From NCBI RefSeq assembly GCF_023278185.1, contig NZ_CP066356.1:2906001-2970000 (forward strand): 64,000 nt of DNA, read 5' to 3'. Shown piece after piece: positions 26,145 through 35,792 of the stretch. The DNA comes from Bradyrhizobium elkanii USDA 76. Its GTDB lineage: Bacteria; Pseudomonadota; Alphaproteobacteria; Rhizobiales; Xanthobacteraceae. Each line of letters starts with the position of its first letter. The first letter of the stretch is position 1. The notes under the pieces were generated by a model. That model was not told the origin of the DNA, did no database searches, and saw nothing but the letters and a program-made list of their open reading frames with translations. A program made the position numbers and the translations under genes.

Positions 26145-26714
26145 TCAAACCCGAACCAGGAGAAAGCATTTTGACATATGGATAAACAAATAGGCGTTTA
26201 CTATTCCTTTACCGTGCGGGCCGCGCAATGACCGCTGCCGGTTCCGCGATCCGCACGATGCGCCGCGTCATTATGCCTGGAGTGAGTCTTAAGGGTATCA
26301 CTCGAATGCGGCTCAAAGGCGCGCGGTTCCGCTAACCGATCATCAACGTTTTCTTAACGTTAAGTGCCGTTACTGAGAGGTGAAGTGCCGAACCGGTTTC
26401 GGGGGACGGCCAAAGGACGCTGAGCCCCGCTGTTTGCGCGAAATCCCATGGAAACCCTCCCAATTCCGGTCGGATATCAGGATTTGCGGCCGAGGACGGG
26501 AGTTGGCGCTGGCGTCACGCAGCGGCTTTTTCACGCGTTTTCGAGCGAAGTGGATACCGGTTCGCGTGAAGAAAGCGCGTCAAGACAGGAATCCGGAGCT
26601 CCGTTCCGATCCAATCGGAACGAAGAAGGCTCTGGGCGCGAGGATTCGAGGCGCAATGAGTCGGCGCGCACCCAGCTTGTATGCCAGTTACGCGGCCCCG
26701 CCCGGGGGCCGCGC
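26145..26714. other. 570-bp intergenic region before the dcw cluster; no mraZ
   Basis: No convincing gene. It should hold the amidase promoter and the main dcw promoter. A small palindrome TTAACGTTAA is at 26354-26363, and AACGTT occurs again nearby. A dispersed repeat occupies 26532-26580. An open frame continues in phase with rsmH upstream to 26448, but it reads through the repeat and is not supported. mraZ, which often precedes rsmH, is absent. Confidence 0.7.
26532..26580. repeat. Dispersed repeat copy upstream of rsmH
   Basis: GCGTTTTCGAGCGAAGTGG, then ATACCGGTTCGCG and GAAGAAAGCGCGT. Same family as 20511-20560 in the opposite orientation. It lies about 135 bp before the rsmH start. Confidence 0.7.
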
Positions 26715-27710
26715 ATGAGCGAGCGTGCGCCGCGTCACATTTCGGTGCTGGGACGCGAGGCGGTCGCGTATCTCGATCCGCGCGCCGGCGGCATCTATGT
26801 CGACGCGACCTTCGGTGCCGGCGGCTACAGCCGGGCGATCCTCGATGTCGCCGAGACCCGCGTGATCGGCATCGACCGCGACCGCACCGCGATAACCGGC
26901 GGCTTCGATCTGGTCGACGGCGCGGGCGGTCGGCTGACGCTGGTCGAGGATCGCTTCTCCAATCTCGCCGAGGTCTGCGCGTCGCAGGGGGTGGGTGCGG
27001 TCGACGGCGTCGTAATGGATGTCGGCGTCTCCTCGATGCAGCTCGACCAGGCCGAGCGCGGCTTCTCGTTCCGCCTCGGCGGTCCGCTCGACATGCGGAT
27101 GGCCCAGAGCGGCCCGACCGCGGCCGATGTGGTCGCGGCGGCTTCCGAGAAACAACTCGCCGACATCATCTATGTCTTCGGCGAGGAGCGCCATTCGCGC
27201 GGCGTTGCCCGCGCCATCGTCGCCGCGCGCAAGGACGCGCCGATCACCACGACCGACGCGCTTGCCGATATCGTCGCGAAAGTCGTGCGCGCCAAGCCGA
27301 ACGAGATCCATCCGGCGACGCGGACCTTTCAGGCGCTGCGCATCTTCGTCAATGAAGAGCTCGATGAGCTCTATCTGGCGCTCGCAGCCGCCGAGCGCGT
27401 GCTGAAGCCGGGCGGCCGGCTGGTCGTGGTTTCGTTCCATTCGCTGGAAGACCGCATCGTCAAGAATTTCCTCAGCCTGCGCGGCAAGGTCTCCGCCGGC
27501 TCGCGGCATTTGCCCGAGGTAGCGCACTCGGCGCCGAGCTTTCAGATCCTGACCAAGCGTCCGGTGACGCCTGATGAGGCCGAGCTTGCCGCCAATCCGC
27601 GCGCGCGATCGGCCAAGCTGCGTGCCGCCGAACGCACCGCGGCGCCGGTGCACGCCGACGACGACCTGCCGTCATGGCCGCGCCTGTCCGACCTGAAGCG
27701 GGGAGGGTGA
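26715..27710 (+). CDS. rsmH: 16S rRNA m4C1402 methyltransferase RsmH (MraW)
   Basis: A 331-residue SAM-dependent methyltransferase. The N-terminus [14 protein letters not shown] leads to the SAM motif [15 protein letters not shown]; later [24 protein letters not shown] and the C-terminal [17 protein letters not shown] are RsmH hallmarks. It methylates N4 of C1402 in 16S rRNA. It is the first gene of the dcw operon, two bases before ftsL. Confidence 0.95.
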   Translation: MSERAPRHISVLGREAVAYLDPRAGGIYVDATFGAGGYSRAILDVAETRVIGIDRDRTAITGGFDLVDGAGGRLTLVEDRFSNLAEVCASQGVGAVDGVVMDVGVSSMQLDQAERGFSFRLGGPLDMRMAQSGPTAADVVAAASEKQLADIIYVFGEERHSRGVARAIVAARKDAPITTTDALADIVAKVVRAKPNEIHPATRTFQALRIFVNEELDELYLALAAAERVLKPGGRLVVVSFHSLEDRIVKNFLSLRGKVSAGSRHLPEVAHSAPSFQILTKRPVTPDEAELAANPRARSAKLRAAERTAAPVHADDDLPSWPRLSDLKRGG

Positions 27711-27712
27711 CG

Positions 27713-28162
27713 ATGCGCCTTCTCCATCTCCTCGTCATCGGCATGCTGATCTTCGCGGCGTCCTATGTCTACCGCATCAAGATGGAATCGACCGCGCGCG
27801 TCGAACGCGTGCTGCAGCTCAATGCCGAGATCCGCGAGCAGCGCAACGCGATCGCCGGGCTGCGCGCCGAATGGGCCAAGCTCGACGCGCCGCTCCGGTT
27901 GCAGGGGCTTGCCGAGCGCCATCTGCCGCTGAAGCCGATCAACGCCAACCAGTACGATTCCCTGAAGAACCTGCCGGAGCGGCCGCCGAGCTTCACGCGG
28001 CCCGGTTCGCGCGATCCGATCGGCGCGATGATCGACACCATCGAGGCCGCGGCGGCGCCCGACAGCACGACCGGATCGATCGACAAGGCGGCGACCGACC
28101 AGCCGGCCGCCGACCAGCCTGCGCTCGATGACTCCGGGCAGGGCGGGGGAGACCAGCAATGA
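27713..28162 (+). CDS. ftsL: Cell-division protein FtsL
   Basis: A 149-residue bitopic membrane protein: one N-terminal helix (LLHLLVIGMLIFAASYVYRI), then a coiled coil (VERVLQLNAEIREQRNAIAGLRAEWAKLD) and a Pro-rich tail. FtsL forms a complex with FtsB and FtsQ and activates septal FtsWI. The ATG lies two bases after the rsmH stop, with GGGAGGG upstream. The 3' end overlaps ftsI by four bases (ATGA). The tail after the coiled coil is longer than in enterobacteria. Confidence 0.85.
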   Translation: MRLLHLLVIGMLIFAASYVYRIKMESTARVERVLQLNAEIREQRNAIAGLRAEWAKLDAPLRLQGLAERHLPLKPINANQYDSLKNLPERPPSFTRPGSRDPIGAMIDTIEAAAAPDSTTGSIDKAATDQPAADQPALDDSGQGGGDQQ

Positions 28163-29931
28163 CGGGACCAGCCATGACCGATCCGGCACCCGCCAACACG
28201 CCGGCCGCAAAACCCGCCGAGCCCTGGAACCAGCGGCTGATCCGCACGCTGCTGTATGGCAGCAATGTCGACCGCGCCGCCAAGGCGCGCGCGCGCGTTG
28301 GCCTCGCCATCCTCGCTTTCGCCGCGGTCTATTGCGTGCTGGCGGGGAGGCTGGTGCTGTTCGCCGTCGGCGCCGACAGCCATGGCGCGCGCCGCACCGC
28401 CTCGCAGGATGCCATCGCGACCGCGAGGCCCGACATCACCGACCGCAACGGCGAAATCCTCGCGACCGACGTCAAGGCGCCGAGCCTGTTCGCCGAGCCG
28501 CGCCGCCTGATCGACAAGGACGAGGCGATCGAGTTGTTGACCGGCGCCTTGCCCGATCTCGACACCAGCGAGGTGCGCGACCGCCTGTCGTCGCGCAAGG
28601 GCTTCGTCTGGCTGAAGCGCGAGATCACGCCGAAGCAGCAGAGCGACATCCATCGCCTCGGCCTTCCCGGCGTCGGCTTCCTGCGCGAGAACAAGCGCGT
28701 CTATCCGACCGGCAACGAGGTCGCCCACCTGATCGGCCTCGTCAACATCGACAACCAGGGCATCGCCGGCATGGAGAAGTGGCTGGACAGCAACGGTCTG
28801 GCCGATCTGCATCGCGCGGGCTTCGCCACCGACCGGCTGCAGAAGCCGGTGGAGCTGTCGGTCGACCTGCGCGTCGAGCACGCGCTGCGCGACGAATTGC
28901 TCAAGGCGAAAGAGAAGTTCAAGGCCAAGGCCGCCTCCGGCCTCGTCTCCAACGTGCGCACCGGCGAGATCGTGGCGATGGTGTCGCTGCCGGATTTCGA
29001 TCCGAACAATCCGAAGGAGGCGCACGATCCCGATCGCATCAACCGCCTGACCACCGGCGTCTACGAGATGGGCTCGACCTTCAAGGCGTTCACGCTGGCG
29101 ATGGCGCTGGATAGCGGCCGGTTCGATCTCAACTCGATGTGGGATGCGCGCGGCCCGCTGCACTACGGCAAGTTCGCGATCCATGACGATCACAACATGG
29201 GCCGCATGATCAACATGAAGGAGGTGTTCTACTATTCCTCCAACATCGGCGCCGGGCGCATTGCGCTGGCGATGGGCGTCGACGCGCACAAGGCCTTCCT
29301 GCGCAAGATGGGGCAGCTCGAGCGGCTGCGCACCGAACTGCCGGAGAGCGCGTCGCCGATCGTGCCGAAGAAGTGGGGCGAGTTGAACACCGTCACCATC
29401 TCGTTCGGTCACGGCATCGCGGTGGCGCCGCTGCAGGCGGTGATGGGCATCGACGCGCTGGTCAATGGCGGCTACCTGATTCCGCCGACCTTCCTGAAGC
29501 GCACCGAGCAGGAGGCGATGGCGCTCGCCAGGCGCGTCATCAAGCCGGAGACCTCGGACAAGATGCGCTATCTGATGCGGCTCAATGCCGAGATCGGCAC
29601 CGCGAAGAAGGCCGACGTCAAGGGCTACTATATCGGCGGCAAGACCGGCACCGCGGAGAAGGTGATCAACGGCCGCTACGCCAAGAAGCGCGTGCTCAAC
29701 GCCTTCACCGCGATCCTGCCCGCCGACAATCCGAAATACCAGCTCCTGATCATGCTCGACGAGCCGCAGCCCCTGAAGGAGACCTACGGGTTCATCACCT
29801 CGGGCTGGAATGCGGTGCCGACCGGCGGCAATGTGATCGCCCGAATTGCGCCGCTTTTGGGCGTTGAACCGCGATTCGACCTGCCGCCGTCCGACCGCCT
29901 TATTCTTGCGGCATCCAGAACAACCCAGTAA
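28159..29931 (+). CDS. ftsI: Septal peptidoglycan transpeptidase FtsI (PBP3)
   Basis: A 590-residue class B penicillin-binding protein. One transmembrane helix (about residues 52-75), a pedestal domain, and the transpeptidase domain with active-site STFK (Ser306-Lys309), SSN (YYSSNIGAG) and KTGT (GGKTGTAEK). It cross-links septal peptidoglycan with its partner FtsW and is the target of beta-lactams. The start overlaps ftsL by ATGA; an ATG five codons in (28174) is possible. Confidence 0.95.
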   Translation: MTGPAMTDPAPANTPAAKPAEPWNQRLIRTLLYGSNVDRAAKARARVGLAILAFAAVYCVLAGRLVLFAVGADSHGARRTASQDAIATARPDITDRNGEILATDVKAPSLFAEPRRLIDKDEAIELLTGALPDLDTSEVRDRLSSRKGFVWLKREITPKQQSDIHRLGLPGVGFLRENKRVYPTGNEVAHLIGLVNIDNQGIAGMEKWLDSNGLADLHRAGFATDRLQKPVELSVDLRVEHALRDELLKAKEKFKAKAASGLVSNVRTGEIVAMVSLPDFDPNNPKEAHDPDRINRLTTGVYEMGSTFKAFTLAMALDSGRFDLNSMWDARGPLHYGKFAIHDDHNMGRMINMKEVFYYSSNIGAGRIALAMGVDAHKAFLRKMGQLERLRTELPESASPIVPKKWGELNTVTISFGHGIAVAPLQAVMGIDALVNGGYLIPPTFLKRTEQEAMALARRVIKPETSDKMRYLMRLNAEIGTAKKADVKGYYIGGKTGTAEKVINGRYAKKRVLNAFTAILPADNPKYQLLIMLDEPQPLKETYGFITSGWNAVPTGGNVIARIAPLLGVEPRFDLPPSDRLILAASRTTQ

Positions 29932-29945
29932 GGCGTATATTCACA

Positions 29946-29990
29946 GCATGATCCGGAAAGGTGTGAAGCGGCTTTCCGGATAGATCATGC
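29946..29990. repeat. Short palindromic repeat between ftsI and murE
   Basis: GCATGATCCGGAAAG and CTTTCCGGATAGATCATGC form an imperfect 45-bp palindrome. The 'CATGATCCGGAAA...GATCATGC' repeat is very common between genes in Rhizobiales. It sits in the ~100-bp ftsI-murE gap. Confidence 0.7.
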
Positions 29991-30033
29991 TCAAGCGACG
30001 GTGCCAGAACAGCGCCGGCCAGACTGGAAGATC

Positions 30034-31491
30034 ATGAGACTTCGCGACCTCTTCGACGCCGATGCCACGATCGATCCAAGTGCCGACACCATCGTCGTCG
30101 GAGGGCTTGCGGTCGACAGCCGGGCGGTGAAGCCGGGCGACCTGTTCTTCGCACTTGCCGGCAGCAGGACCGACGGCGCGCGCTTCGTCGATGCGGCGAT
30201 CGCCGCCGGCGCGGTCGCGGTCGCCAGCGACCATCTGCCGCAAGGTCACGCTCGCGCCCCCTTCGTCATCACGCCCAATCCGCGCCGCGCGCTGGCGCGC
30301 GCCGCGGCCAAATTCTTTCCCCGCCAGCCGGCGACGATCGCGGCGGTGACCGGCACCAGCGGCAAGACCTCGGTCGCAGCGTTCACACGCCAGATCTGGC
30401 AGCGGCTCGGTCATTCCTCCGCCAGCATCGGCACCATCGGCCTCGTCTCGGACAAGCGCACGGTCTACGGCTCGCTGACCACGCCGGATCCGATCGCGCT
30501 GCATCGCCAGCTCGACGAGATCGTGAGCGACGGCGTCACGCACCTGGCGTTCGAGGCGTCCTCGCACGGCCTCGACCAGTATCGTCTCGACGGCGTGCGC
30601 ATCGCCGCTGGCGGCTTCACCAATCTGTCGCGCGACCACATGGATTATCATCCCGATGTCGCGCATTACCTCAACGCAAAACTCCGGCTGTTCCGCGATC
30701 TCGTCGCGCCAGGCGGCGCCGCGGTGATCTCGGCCGACCATGACTGTTCGGGCGAGGTGATCGATGCGGCGCGCTCGCGCGGCCTGCGTATCATCGCGGT
30801 CGGGCGCAACGCCGATGCAGGCGATGGCATCAAGCTCCTCGATGCCGCCATCGAAGGCTTTGCCCAAAGGCTCCTGATCGAGCACCGCGGGCGCAAGCAC
30901 GCGATCCGGCTGCCGCTGGTCGGCGAATTCCAGATCGAGAACGCGCTGGTCGCGGCGGGCCTTGCGATCGGCACCGGCAGCGCCGCCGACGACGTGTTCG
31001 GCTGCCTCGAGCATCTCGAAGGCGCCAAGGGCCGGCTGGAATTCGTCGGCGAGCACAATGGCGCGCCGATCTTCGTCGACTACGCCCACAAGCCCGACGC
31101 GCTCGCCAAGGCGCTGCAGGCGCTGCGGCCCTATGCCAGGCGCAAGCTGGTCGTGATCTTCGGCGCCGGCGGCGACCGCGACGCCGGCAAGCGTCCGATC
31201 ATGGGCGCGATCGCGGCCGAAAATGCCGATCAGGTCATCGTCACCGACGACAATCCGCGCAGCGAGAAGCCGGAGGCGATCCGCGCCGCGATCATGGCGA
31301 CGGCGAAGGGCGCGCGCGAGATCGGCGACCGCGCCGCGGCGATCCGCGCCGGAATTGCCGGCCTCGCGCCGGGCGATGCGCTGGTCGTTGCCGGCAAGGG
31401 CCACGAGGTCGGGCAGATCGTCGGCAACACGACGCTGCCGTTCAGCGACCATGAAGCGGTCGCCAGTGCACTGGCTGCGGAGGGCGCATGA
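30034..31491 (+). CDS. murE: UDP-MurNAc-tripeptide synthetase MurE (meso-diaminopimelate-adding)
   Basis: A 485-residue Mur ligase. ATP-binding GTSGKTS at residues 107-113, and DNPR at 406-409, the motif that selects meso-diaminopimelate over lysine. It adds the third residue of the stem peptide. Start ATG at 30034 follows GGAAG; an in-frame GTG at 30001 is less likely. Overlaps murF by four bases (ATGA). Confidence 0.95.
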   Translation: MRLRDLFDADATIDPSADTIVVGGLAVDSRAVKPGDLFFALAGSRTDGARFVDAAIAAGAVAVASDHLPQGHARAPFVITPNPRRALARAAAKFFPRQPATIAAVTGTSGKTSVAAFTRQIWQRLGHSSASIGTIGLVSDKRTVYGSLTTPDPIALHRQLDEIVSDGVTHLAFEASSHGLDQYRLDGVRIAAGGFTNLSRDHMDYHPDVAHYLNAKLRLFRDLVAPGGAAVISADHDCSGEVIDAARSRGLRIIAVGRNADAGDGIKLLDAAIEGFAQRLLIEHRGRKHAIRLPLVGEFQIENALVAAGLAIGTGSAADDVFGCLEHLEGAKGRLEFVGEHNGAPIFVDYAHKPDALAKALQALRPYARRKLVVIFGAGGDRDAGKRPIMGAIAAENADQVIVTDDNPRSEKPEAIRAAIMATAKGAREIGDRAAAIRAGIAGLAPGDALVVAGKGHEVGQIVGNTTLPFSDHEAVASALAAEGA

Positions 31492-32921
31492 GCACGATGT
31501 TGTGGACCTCGGATGCGATGGCGACGGCGATGCGCGCCGCCACGCAAGGCACGCTGCCGGACGGCGTCACCGGTCTCTCGATCGACAGCCGCACCATCGC
31601 GCCTGGCGAGGCGTATTTCGCGATCAAGGGCGACGTCCACGACGGCCATGCCTTTGTCGAGGCGGCGCTGAAGGCCGGCGCCGGGCTCGCGGTGGTCGAG
31701 ACCGCGCAGCGCGCAAAGTTTCCCACTGATGCGCCGCTGCTGGTGGTCGACGACGTGCTCGCCGGCCTCGTCGAGCTCGCCCATGCCTCGCGCGCGCGGC
31801 TCAACGCGCAGATCATCGCGGTGACCGGCTCGGTCGGCAAGACCTCGACGAAAGAGGCGCTGCGCCGCGTGCTGTCGGCGCAGGGCGAGACCCATGCGTC
31901 GGTGGCGTCGTTCAACAATCACTGGGGCGTGCCGCTGTCGCTGGCGCGCTGCCCGGCCAGCACGCGCTTTGCGGTGTTCGAGATCGGCATGAACCATGCA
32001 GGCGAGATCACGCCGCTGGTGAAGATGGTGCGCCCGCACGTCGCAATCATCACCACGATCGAGCCGGTGCATCTGGAATTTTTCGCCGGCATCGAGGCGA
32101 TCGCCGACGCCAAGGCGGAGATCTTCGCAGGGCTCGAGCCCGATGGCGCCGTCGTGCTCAACCGCGACAACGGACAATTCGCGCGGCTGCAAAAGCAGGC
32201 CAGGCAGGCCGGCATCTCGCGCATCGTCTCGTTCGGCACCGACAAGCGCGCCGAGGCGCGGCTGCTCGACCTGTCGCTGCACGCGACCTGCTCGGCGGTG
32301 CATGCCGATATTCTGGATCATGACATCACCTACAAGATCGGCATGCCCGGCCGGCACATGGCGATGAACTCGCTGGCGGTGCTTGCCGGCGCTTCGCTGC
32401 TCGGCGCCGATATCGCGCGCGCGGCGCTGTCGCTGTCGCAGCTCGAGGCGCCGACCGGCCGCGGCTTCCGCCGCACCCTCGAGGTCGGCCATGGCGAGGC
32501 GATGCTGATCGACGAGAGCTACAACGCCAATCCGGCCTCGATGGGCGCCGCGCTCAACGTGCTCGGCCAGGCCCGGACCGGGCCGCATGGCCGGCGCATC
32601 GCCGTGCTCGGCGACATGCTCGAACTCGGGCCGACCGGGCCCGAATTGCACCGCGGCCTCAACGAGGCCGTGACCGCCAACCGCATCGACCTCGTATATT
32701 GTTGTGGTCCGCTGATGCGGAATCTGTGGGATGCCCTTTCCACCGGCAAGCGGGGAGGCTATGCCGAGAGCTCGGCGGCGCTCGAAGCGCAGGCGGTCGC
32801 CGCGGTCCGTGCCGGTGACGTGATCATGGTGAAGGGCTCGCTGGGATCGAAGATGAAGCTTATCGTCAGCGCGCTGGAAAAACGCTTCCCCGACAAGGCC
32901 GCGCACGAAGAAGCGGTATAG
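31488..32921 (+). CDS. murF: UDP-MurNAc-tripeptide D-alanyl-D-alanine ligase MurF
   Basis: A 477-residue Mur ligase with SIDSRTIAPGEAYFAIKGD at the N-terminus, ATP-binding TGSVGKTS at residues 113-120, and LIDESYNANPASM in the central/C-terminal part, a MurF signature. It adds D-Ala-D-Ala to complete the UDP-MurNAc-pentapeptide. It is translationally coupled to murE by ATGA overlap; mraY follows after ten bases. Confidence 0.95.
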   Translation: MSTMLWTSDAMATAMRAATQGTLPDGVTGLSIDSRTIAPGEAYFAIKGDVHDGHAFVEAALKAGAGLAVVETAQRAKFPTDAPLLVVDDVLAGLVELAHASRARLNAQIIAVTGSVGKTSTKEALRRVLSAQGETHASVASFNNHWGVPLSLARCPASTRFAVFEIGMNHAGEITPLVKMVRPHVAIITTIEPVHLEFFAGIEAIADAKAEIFAGLEPDGAVVLNRDNGQFARLQKQARQAGISRIVSFGTDKRAEARLLDLSLHATCSAVHADILDHDITYKIGMPGRHMAMNSLAVLAGASLLGADIARAALSLSQLEAPTGRGFRRTLEVGHGEAMLIDESYNANPASMGAALNVLGQARTGPHGRRIAVLGDMLELGPTGPELHRGLNEAVTANRIDLVYCCGPLMRNLWDALSTGKRGGYAESSAALEAQAVAAVRAGDVIMVKGSLGSKMKLIVSALEKRFPDKAAHEEAV

Positions 32922-32931
32922 GACTCCTTGA

Positions 32932-34038
32932 ATGTTCTACTGGTTGATCGAACTGTCCAACACCGTTCCGGGGTTTGGGGCGTTCCGCAGCGCTTTGAAC
33001 GTGTTCCGCTACATCACCTTCCGCACCGGCGGCGCGATGGTGACCGGCGCATTGTTCGTGTTCCTGTTCGGGCCCTGGATCATCGATCACCTGCGGCTGC
33101 GGCAGGGCAAGGGCCAGCCGATCCGCACCGATGGCCCGCAGTCGCATCTGATCTCCAAGAAGGGCACGCCCACCATGGGCGGGCTGATGATCCTGTCCGG
33201 GCTCGTGGTGTCGACGCTGCTCTGGGCCAATCCGCTCAATCCCTATGTCTGGATCGTGCTGGCGGTGACGCTCGGCTTCGGCTTCGTCGGCTTCTATGAC
33301 GATTATTTGAAGGTCACCAAGCAATCGCACAGCGGCTTCGCCGGCAAGCTCCGCCTGCTGATCGAGGCGGCGATCGGGCTCGCCGCCACCTACGCGCTGG
33401 TCCGGCTCGGGCGCGACGTGTCCTCGACCTCGCTCGTGATTCCCTTCTTCAAGGACCTCGTGATCAATTTCGGCTGGTTCTTCGTGATCTTCGGCGCCTT
33501 CGTGATGGTGGGCGCCGGCAATGCTGTCAATCTCACCGACGGTCTCGACGGTCTTGCGATCGTGCCCGTGATGATTGCCGCCGCAAGCTTCGGCATGATC
33601 TCGTACCTGACCGGCAACGCGGTGTTCTCGGATTACCTGCAGATCAATTACGTCGCCGGCACCGGCGAACTGGCGGTGCTGTGCGGCGCGGTGCTTGGCG
33701 CAGGCCTCGGCTTCCTCTGGTTCAACGCGCCGCCGGCCTCGATCTTCATGGGCGACACCGGCTCGCTGGCGCTCGGCGGCATGCTCGGCGCGACGGCGGT
33801 TGCGGTGAAGCACGAGATCGTGCTCGCCGTGATCGGCGGCCTGTTCGTGCTGGAGGCGGTCTCGGTCATCGTCCAGGTCACCTCGTTCAAGCTCACCGGC
33901 AAGCGCGTGTTCCGGATGGCGCCGCTACACCATCATTTCGAGCAGAAGGGCTGGACCGAGCCGCAGATCGTGATCCGGTTCTGGATCATCTCGGTGATGC
34001 TGGCGCTCGCCGGCCTCTCCACCCTCAAGCTGCGCTGA
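32932..34038 (+). CDS. mraY: Phospho-MurNAc-pentapeptide transferase MraY
   Basis: A 368-residue membrane enzyme with about ten helices. Catalytic aspartates lie in GFYDDYLKV and [10 protein letters not shown]; the C-terminal PLHHHFE loop is diagnostic. It transfers phospho-MurNAc-pentapeptide to undecaprenyl phosphate, making lipid I at the inner membrane. murD follows eight bases later. Confidence 0.96.
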   Translation: MFYWLIELSNTVPGFGAFRSALNVFRYITFRTGGAMVTGALFVFLFGPWIIDHLRLRQGKGQPIRTDGPQSHLISKKGTPTMGGLMILSGLVVSTLLWANPLNPYVWIVLAVTLGFGFVGFYDDYLKVTKQSHSGFAGKLRLLIEAAIGLAATYALVRLGRDVSSTSLVIPFFKDLVINFGWFFVIFGAFVMVGAGNAVNLTDGLDGLAIVPVMIAAASFGMISYLTGNAVFSDYLQINYVAGTGELAVLCGAVLGAGLGFLWFNAPPASIFMGDTGSLALGGMLGATAVAVKHEIVLAVIGGLFVLEAVSVIVQVTSFKLTGKRVFRMAPLHHHFEQKGWTEPQIVIRFWIISVMLALAGLSTLKLR

Positions 34039-34046
34039 GCGCCATC

Positions 34047-35447
34047 ATGATCCCGGTCACCTCCTTCTCCGGCAAGACGGTCGCGGTGTTCGGGCTCGGC
34101 GGCTCCGGGCTCGCGAGCTGCCACGCGCTGAAGGCCGGTGGCGCGGAGGTGATCGCCGCCGACGACAATGCCGACAACGTCGCCAAGGCGGCGCAGGCCG
34201 GCTTTACCACCGCTGATCTGCGCACCGTGTCGTGGACGAATTTCGCCGCGCTGATCCTGACCCCCGGCGCGCCGCTGACCCATCCGGCGCCGCACTGGAG
34301 CGTGCTGAAGGCGCGCGAGGCGGGTGTCGAGGTGATCGGCGACGTCGAACTGTTCTGCCGCGAGCGGCGCCGTCACGCGCCGAACGCGCCGTTCGTCGCC
34401 ATCACCGGCACCAACGGCAAATCGACCACCACCGCGCTGATCGCGCATCTGATGAAGGTTGCCGGCTACGATACCCAGATGGGCGGCAATATCGGCACCG
34501 CGATCCTGTCGCTGGAGCCGCCGCGCATGGGGCGTGTCCATGTGATCGAGATGTCGTCCTACCAGATCGACCTCGCACCGTCGCTCGATCCGTCGGTCGG
34601 CATCCTGATCAACATCAGCGAGGATCACATCGATCGCCACGGCACGCTCGAGCATTACGCCGCGGTCAAGGAGCGGCTGGTCGCCGGCGTGCAGCAGGGC
34701 GGCACGTCGATCGTCGGCGTTGACGATGGCTGGAGCCGCAACATCGCCGACCGGCTCGATCGCGCCGGCAAGCGCGTGGTCCGCATCTCGGTGAGGAACC
34801 CGCTGCCCGACGGTCTCTATGTCGAGCACGAGACCATCCTGCGCGCATCTGGCGCGGCGCGCAGCGAGATCGCGCGGTTAGGGGGCATCGGCTCGCTGCG
34901 CGGCCTGCACAATGCGCAGAACGCCGCCTGCGCCTCGGCCTGTGCGCTGGCGATGGGAATCGCGACCGACGTGCTGCAGAACGGCCTGCGCAGCTTCCCG
35001 GGTCTCGCGCATCGCATGGAGCAGGTCGGTCGCCGCGGCAACGTGCTGTTCGTCAACGACTCCAAGGGCACCAACGCGGATGCGGCCGCGCATGCGCTGT
35101 CGTCGTTCGCCGACATCTACTGGATCGCCGGCGGCAAGCCGAAGGCCGGCGGCATCACCAGCCTGACCGAATATTTCCCGCGCATCCGCAAGGCCTATCT
35201 GATCGGCGAGGCGGCGGCCGAATTCTCCGGCACGCTCGGCGAGCGCGTCGCGCATGAGATGTCCGGCACGCTCGACGTCGCGATCGCCAGCGCCGCGCGC
35301 GATGCCGAGGCGTCGGGGCTCGCGGAGGCCGTCGTGCTGCTGTCGCCGGCCTGCGCCTCGTTCGACCAGTACCGCAATTTCGAAATCCGCGGCACGGCGT
35401 TTCGCGACATCGTCCAGGCGCTGCCCGGCGTCAAGCCGGTGGTGTGA
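34047..35447 (+). CDS. murD: UDP-MurNAc-L-alanine:D-glutamate ligase MurD
   Basis: A 466-residue Mur ligase. N-terminal Rossmann [17 protein letters not shown]-binding TGTNGKST at residues 120-127, then EMSSYQIDL and [11 protein letters not shown]. It adds D-glutamate to UDP-MurNAc-L-Ala. I place the start at the ATG at 34047, since the open frame upstream lies inside mraY. Confidence 0.95.
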   Translation: MIPVTSFSGKTVAVFGLGGSGLASCHALKAGGAEVIAADDNADNVAKAAQAGFTTADLRTVSWTNFAALILTPGAPLTHPAPHWSVLKAREAGVEVIGDVELFCRERRRHAPNAPFVAITGTNGKSTTTALIAHLMKVAGYDTQMGGNIGTAILSLEPPRMGRVHVIEMSSYQIDLAPSLDPSVGILINISEDHIDRHGTLEHYAAVKERLVAGVQQGGTSIVGVDDGWSRNIADRLDRAGKRVVRISVRNPLPDGLYVEHETILRASGAARSEIARLGGIGSLRGLHNAQNAACASACALAMGIATDVLQNGLRSFPGLAHRMEQVGRRGNVLFVNDSKGTNADAAAHALSSFADIYWIAGGKPKAGGITSLTEYFPRIRKAYLIGEAAAEFSGTLGERVAHEMSGTLDVAIASAARDAEASGLAEAVVLLSPACASFDQYRNFEIRGTAFRDIVQALPGVKPVV

Positions 35448-35561
35448 CGAGGCAGTGTAGGGCGGATTGGCACAGCGTAATCCGCCGTTCGGTGCCGGGC
35501 GATGACACCGAGATGAAGTACGCAGTGACGGTGCGTCGTATCGCGCGAGAACCATCCTCAT

Positions 35562-35684
35562 CGTCGTCCTGGCGAAAGCCAGGACCCATTACCCCAAATC
35601 TCAATCGTTGCGCGACGCTGGGGCCGCGGTAGCGTCCATTATCAAGTGCGGTGGTTATGGGTCCTGGCTTTCGCCAGGACGACG
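35562..35684. repeat. Inverted repeat between murD and ftsW
   Basis: The left arm (35562-35593, CGTCGTCCTGGCGAAAGCC and on) and right arm (35653-35684) are reverse complements over 32 bp with one mismatch, around a ~59-bp spacer. Each arm is itself a hairpin (CCTGGCGAAAGCCAGG). The element fills part of the 345-bp murD-ftsW gap. Confidence 0.75.
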
Positions 35685-35792
35685 TCGGGATGGGGGCTCA
35701 TCCACCTCCCTCAAAAGTTACCCGTCCCGTTAACCCCTTGGAAACCATCCTGCGCCACGAATGGACGTTATCTCTGCCATCTGGGGACGCCC

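Noticed and set aside
26448..26714. 89-codon in-phase extension of rsmH
   Set aside because: It reads through a dispersed repeat, has no ribosome-binding site and is unlike any RsmH N-terminus.
27769..29412. 547-residue minus-strand frame antisense to ftsL/ftsI
   Set aside because: It lies over the diagnostic PBP3 motifs and shows shadow composition only.
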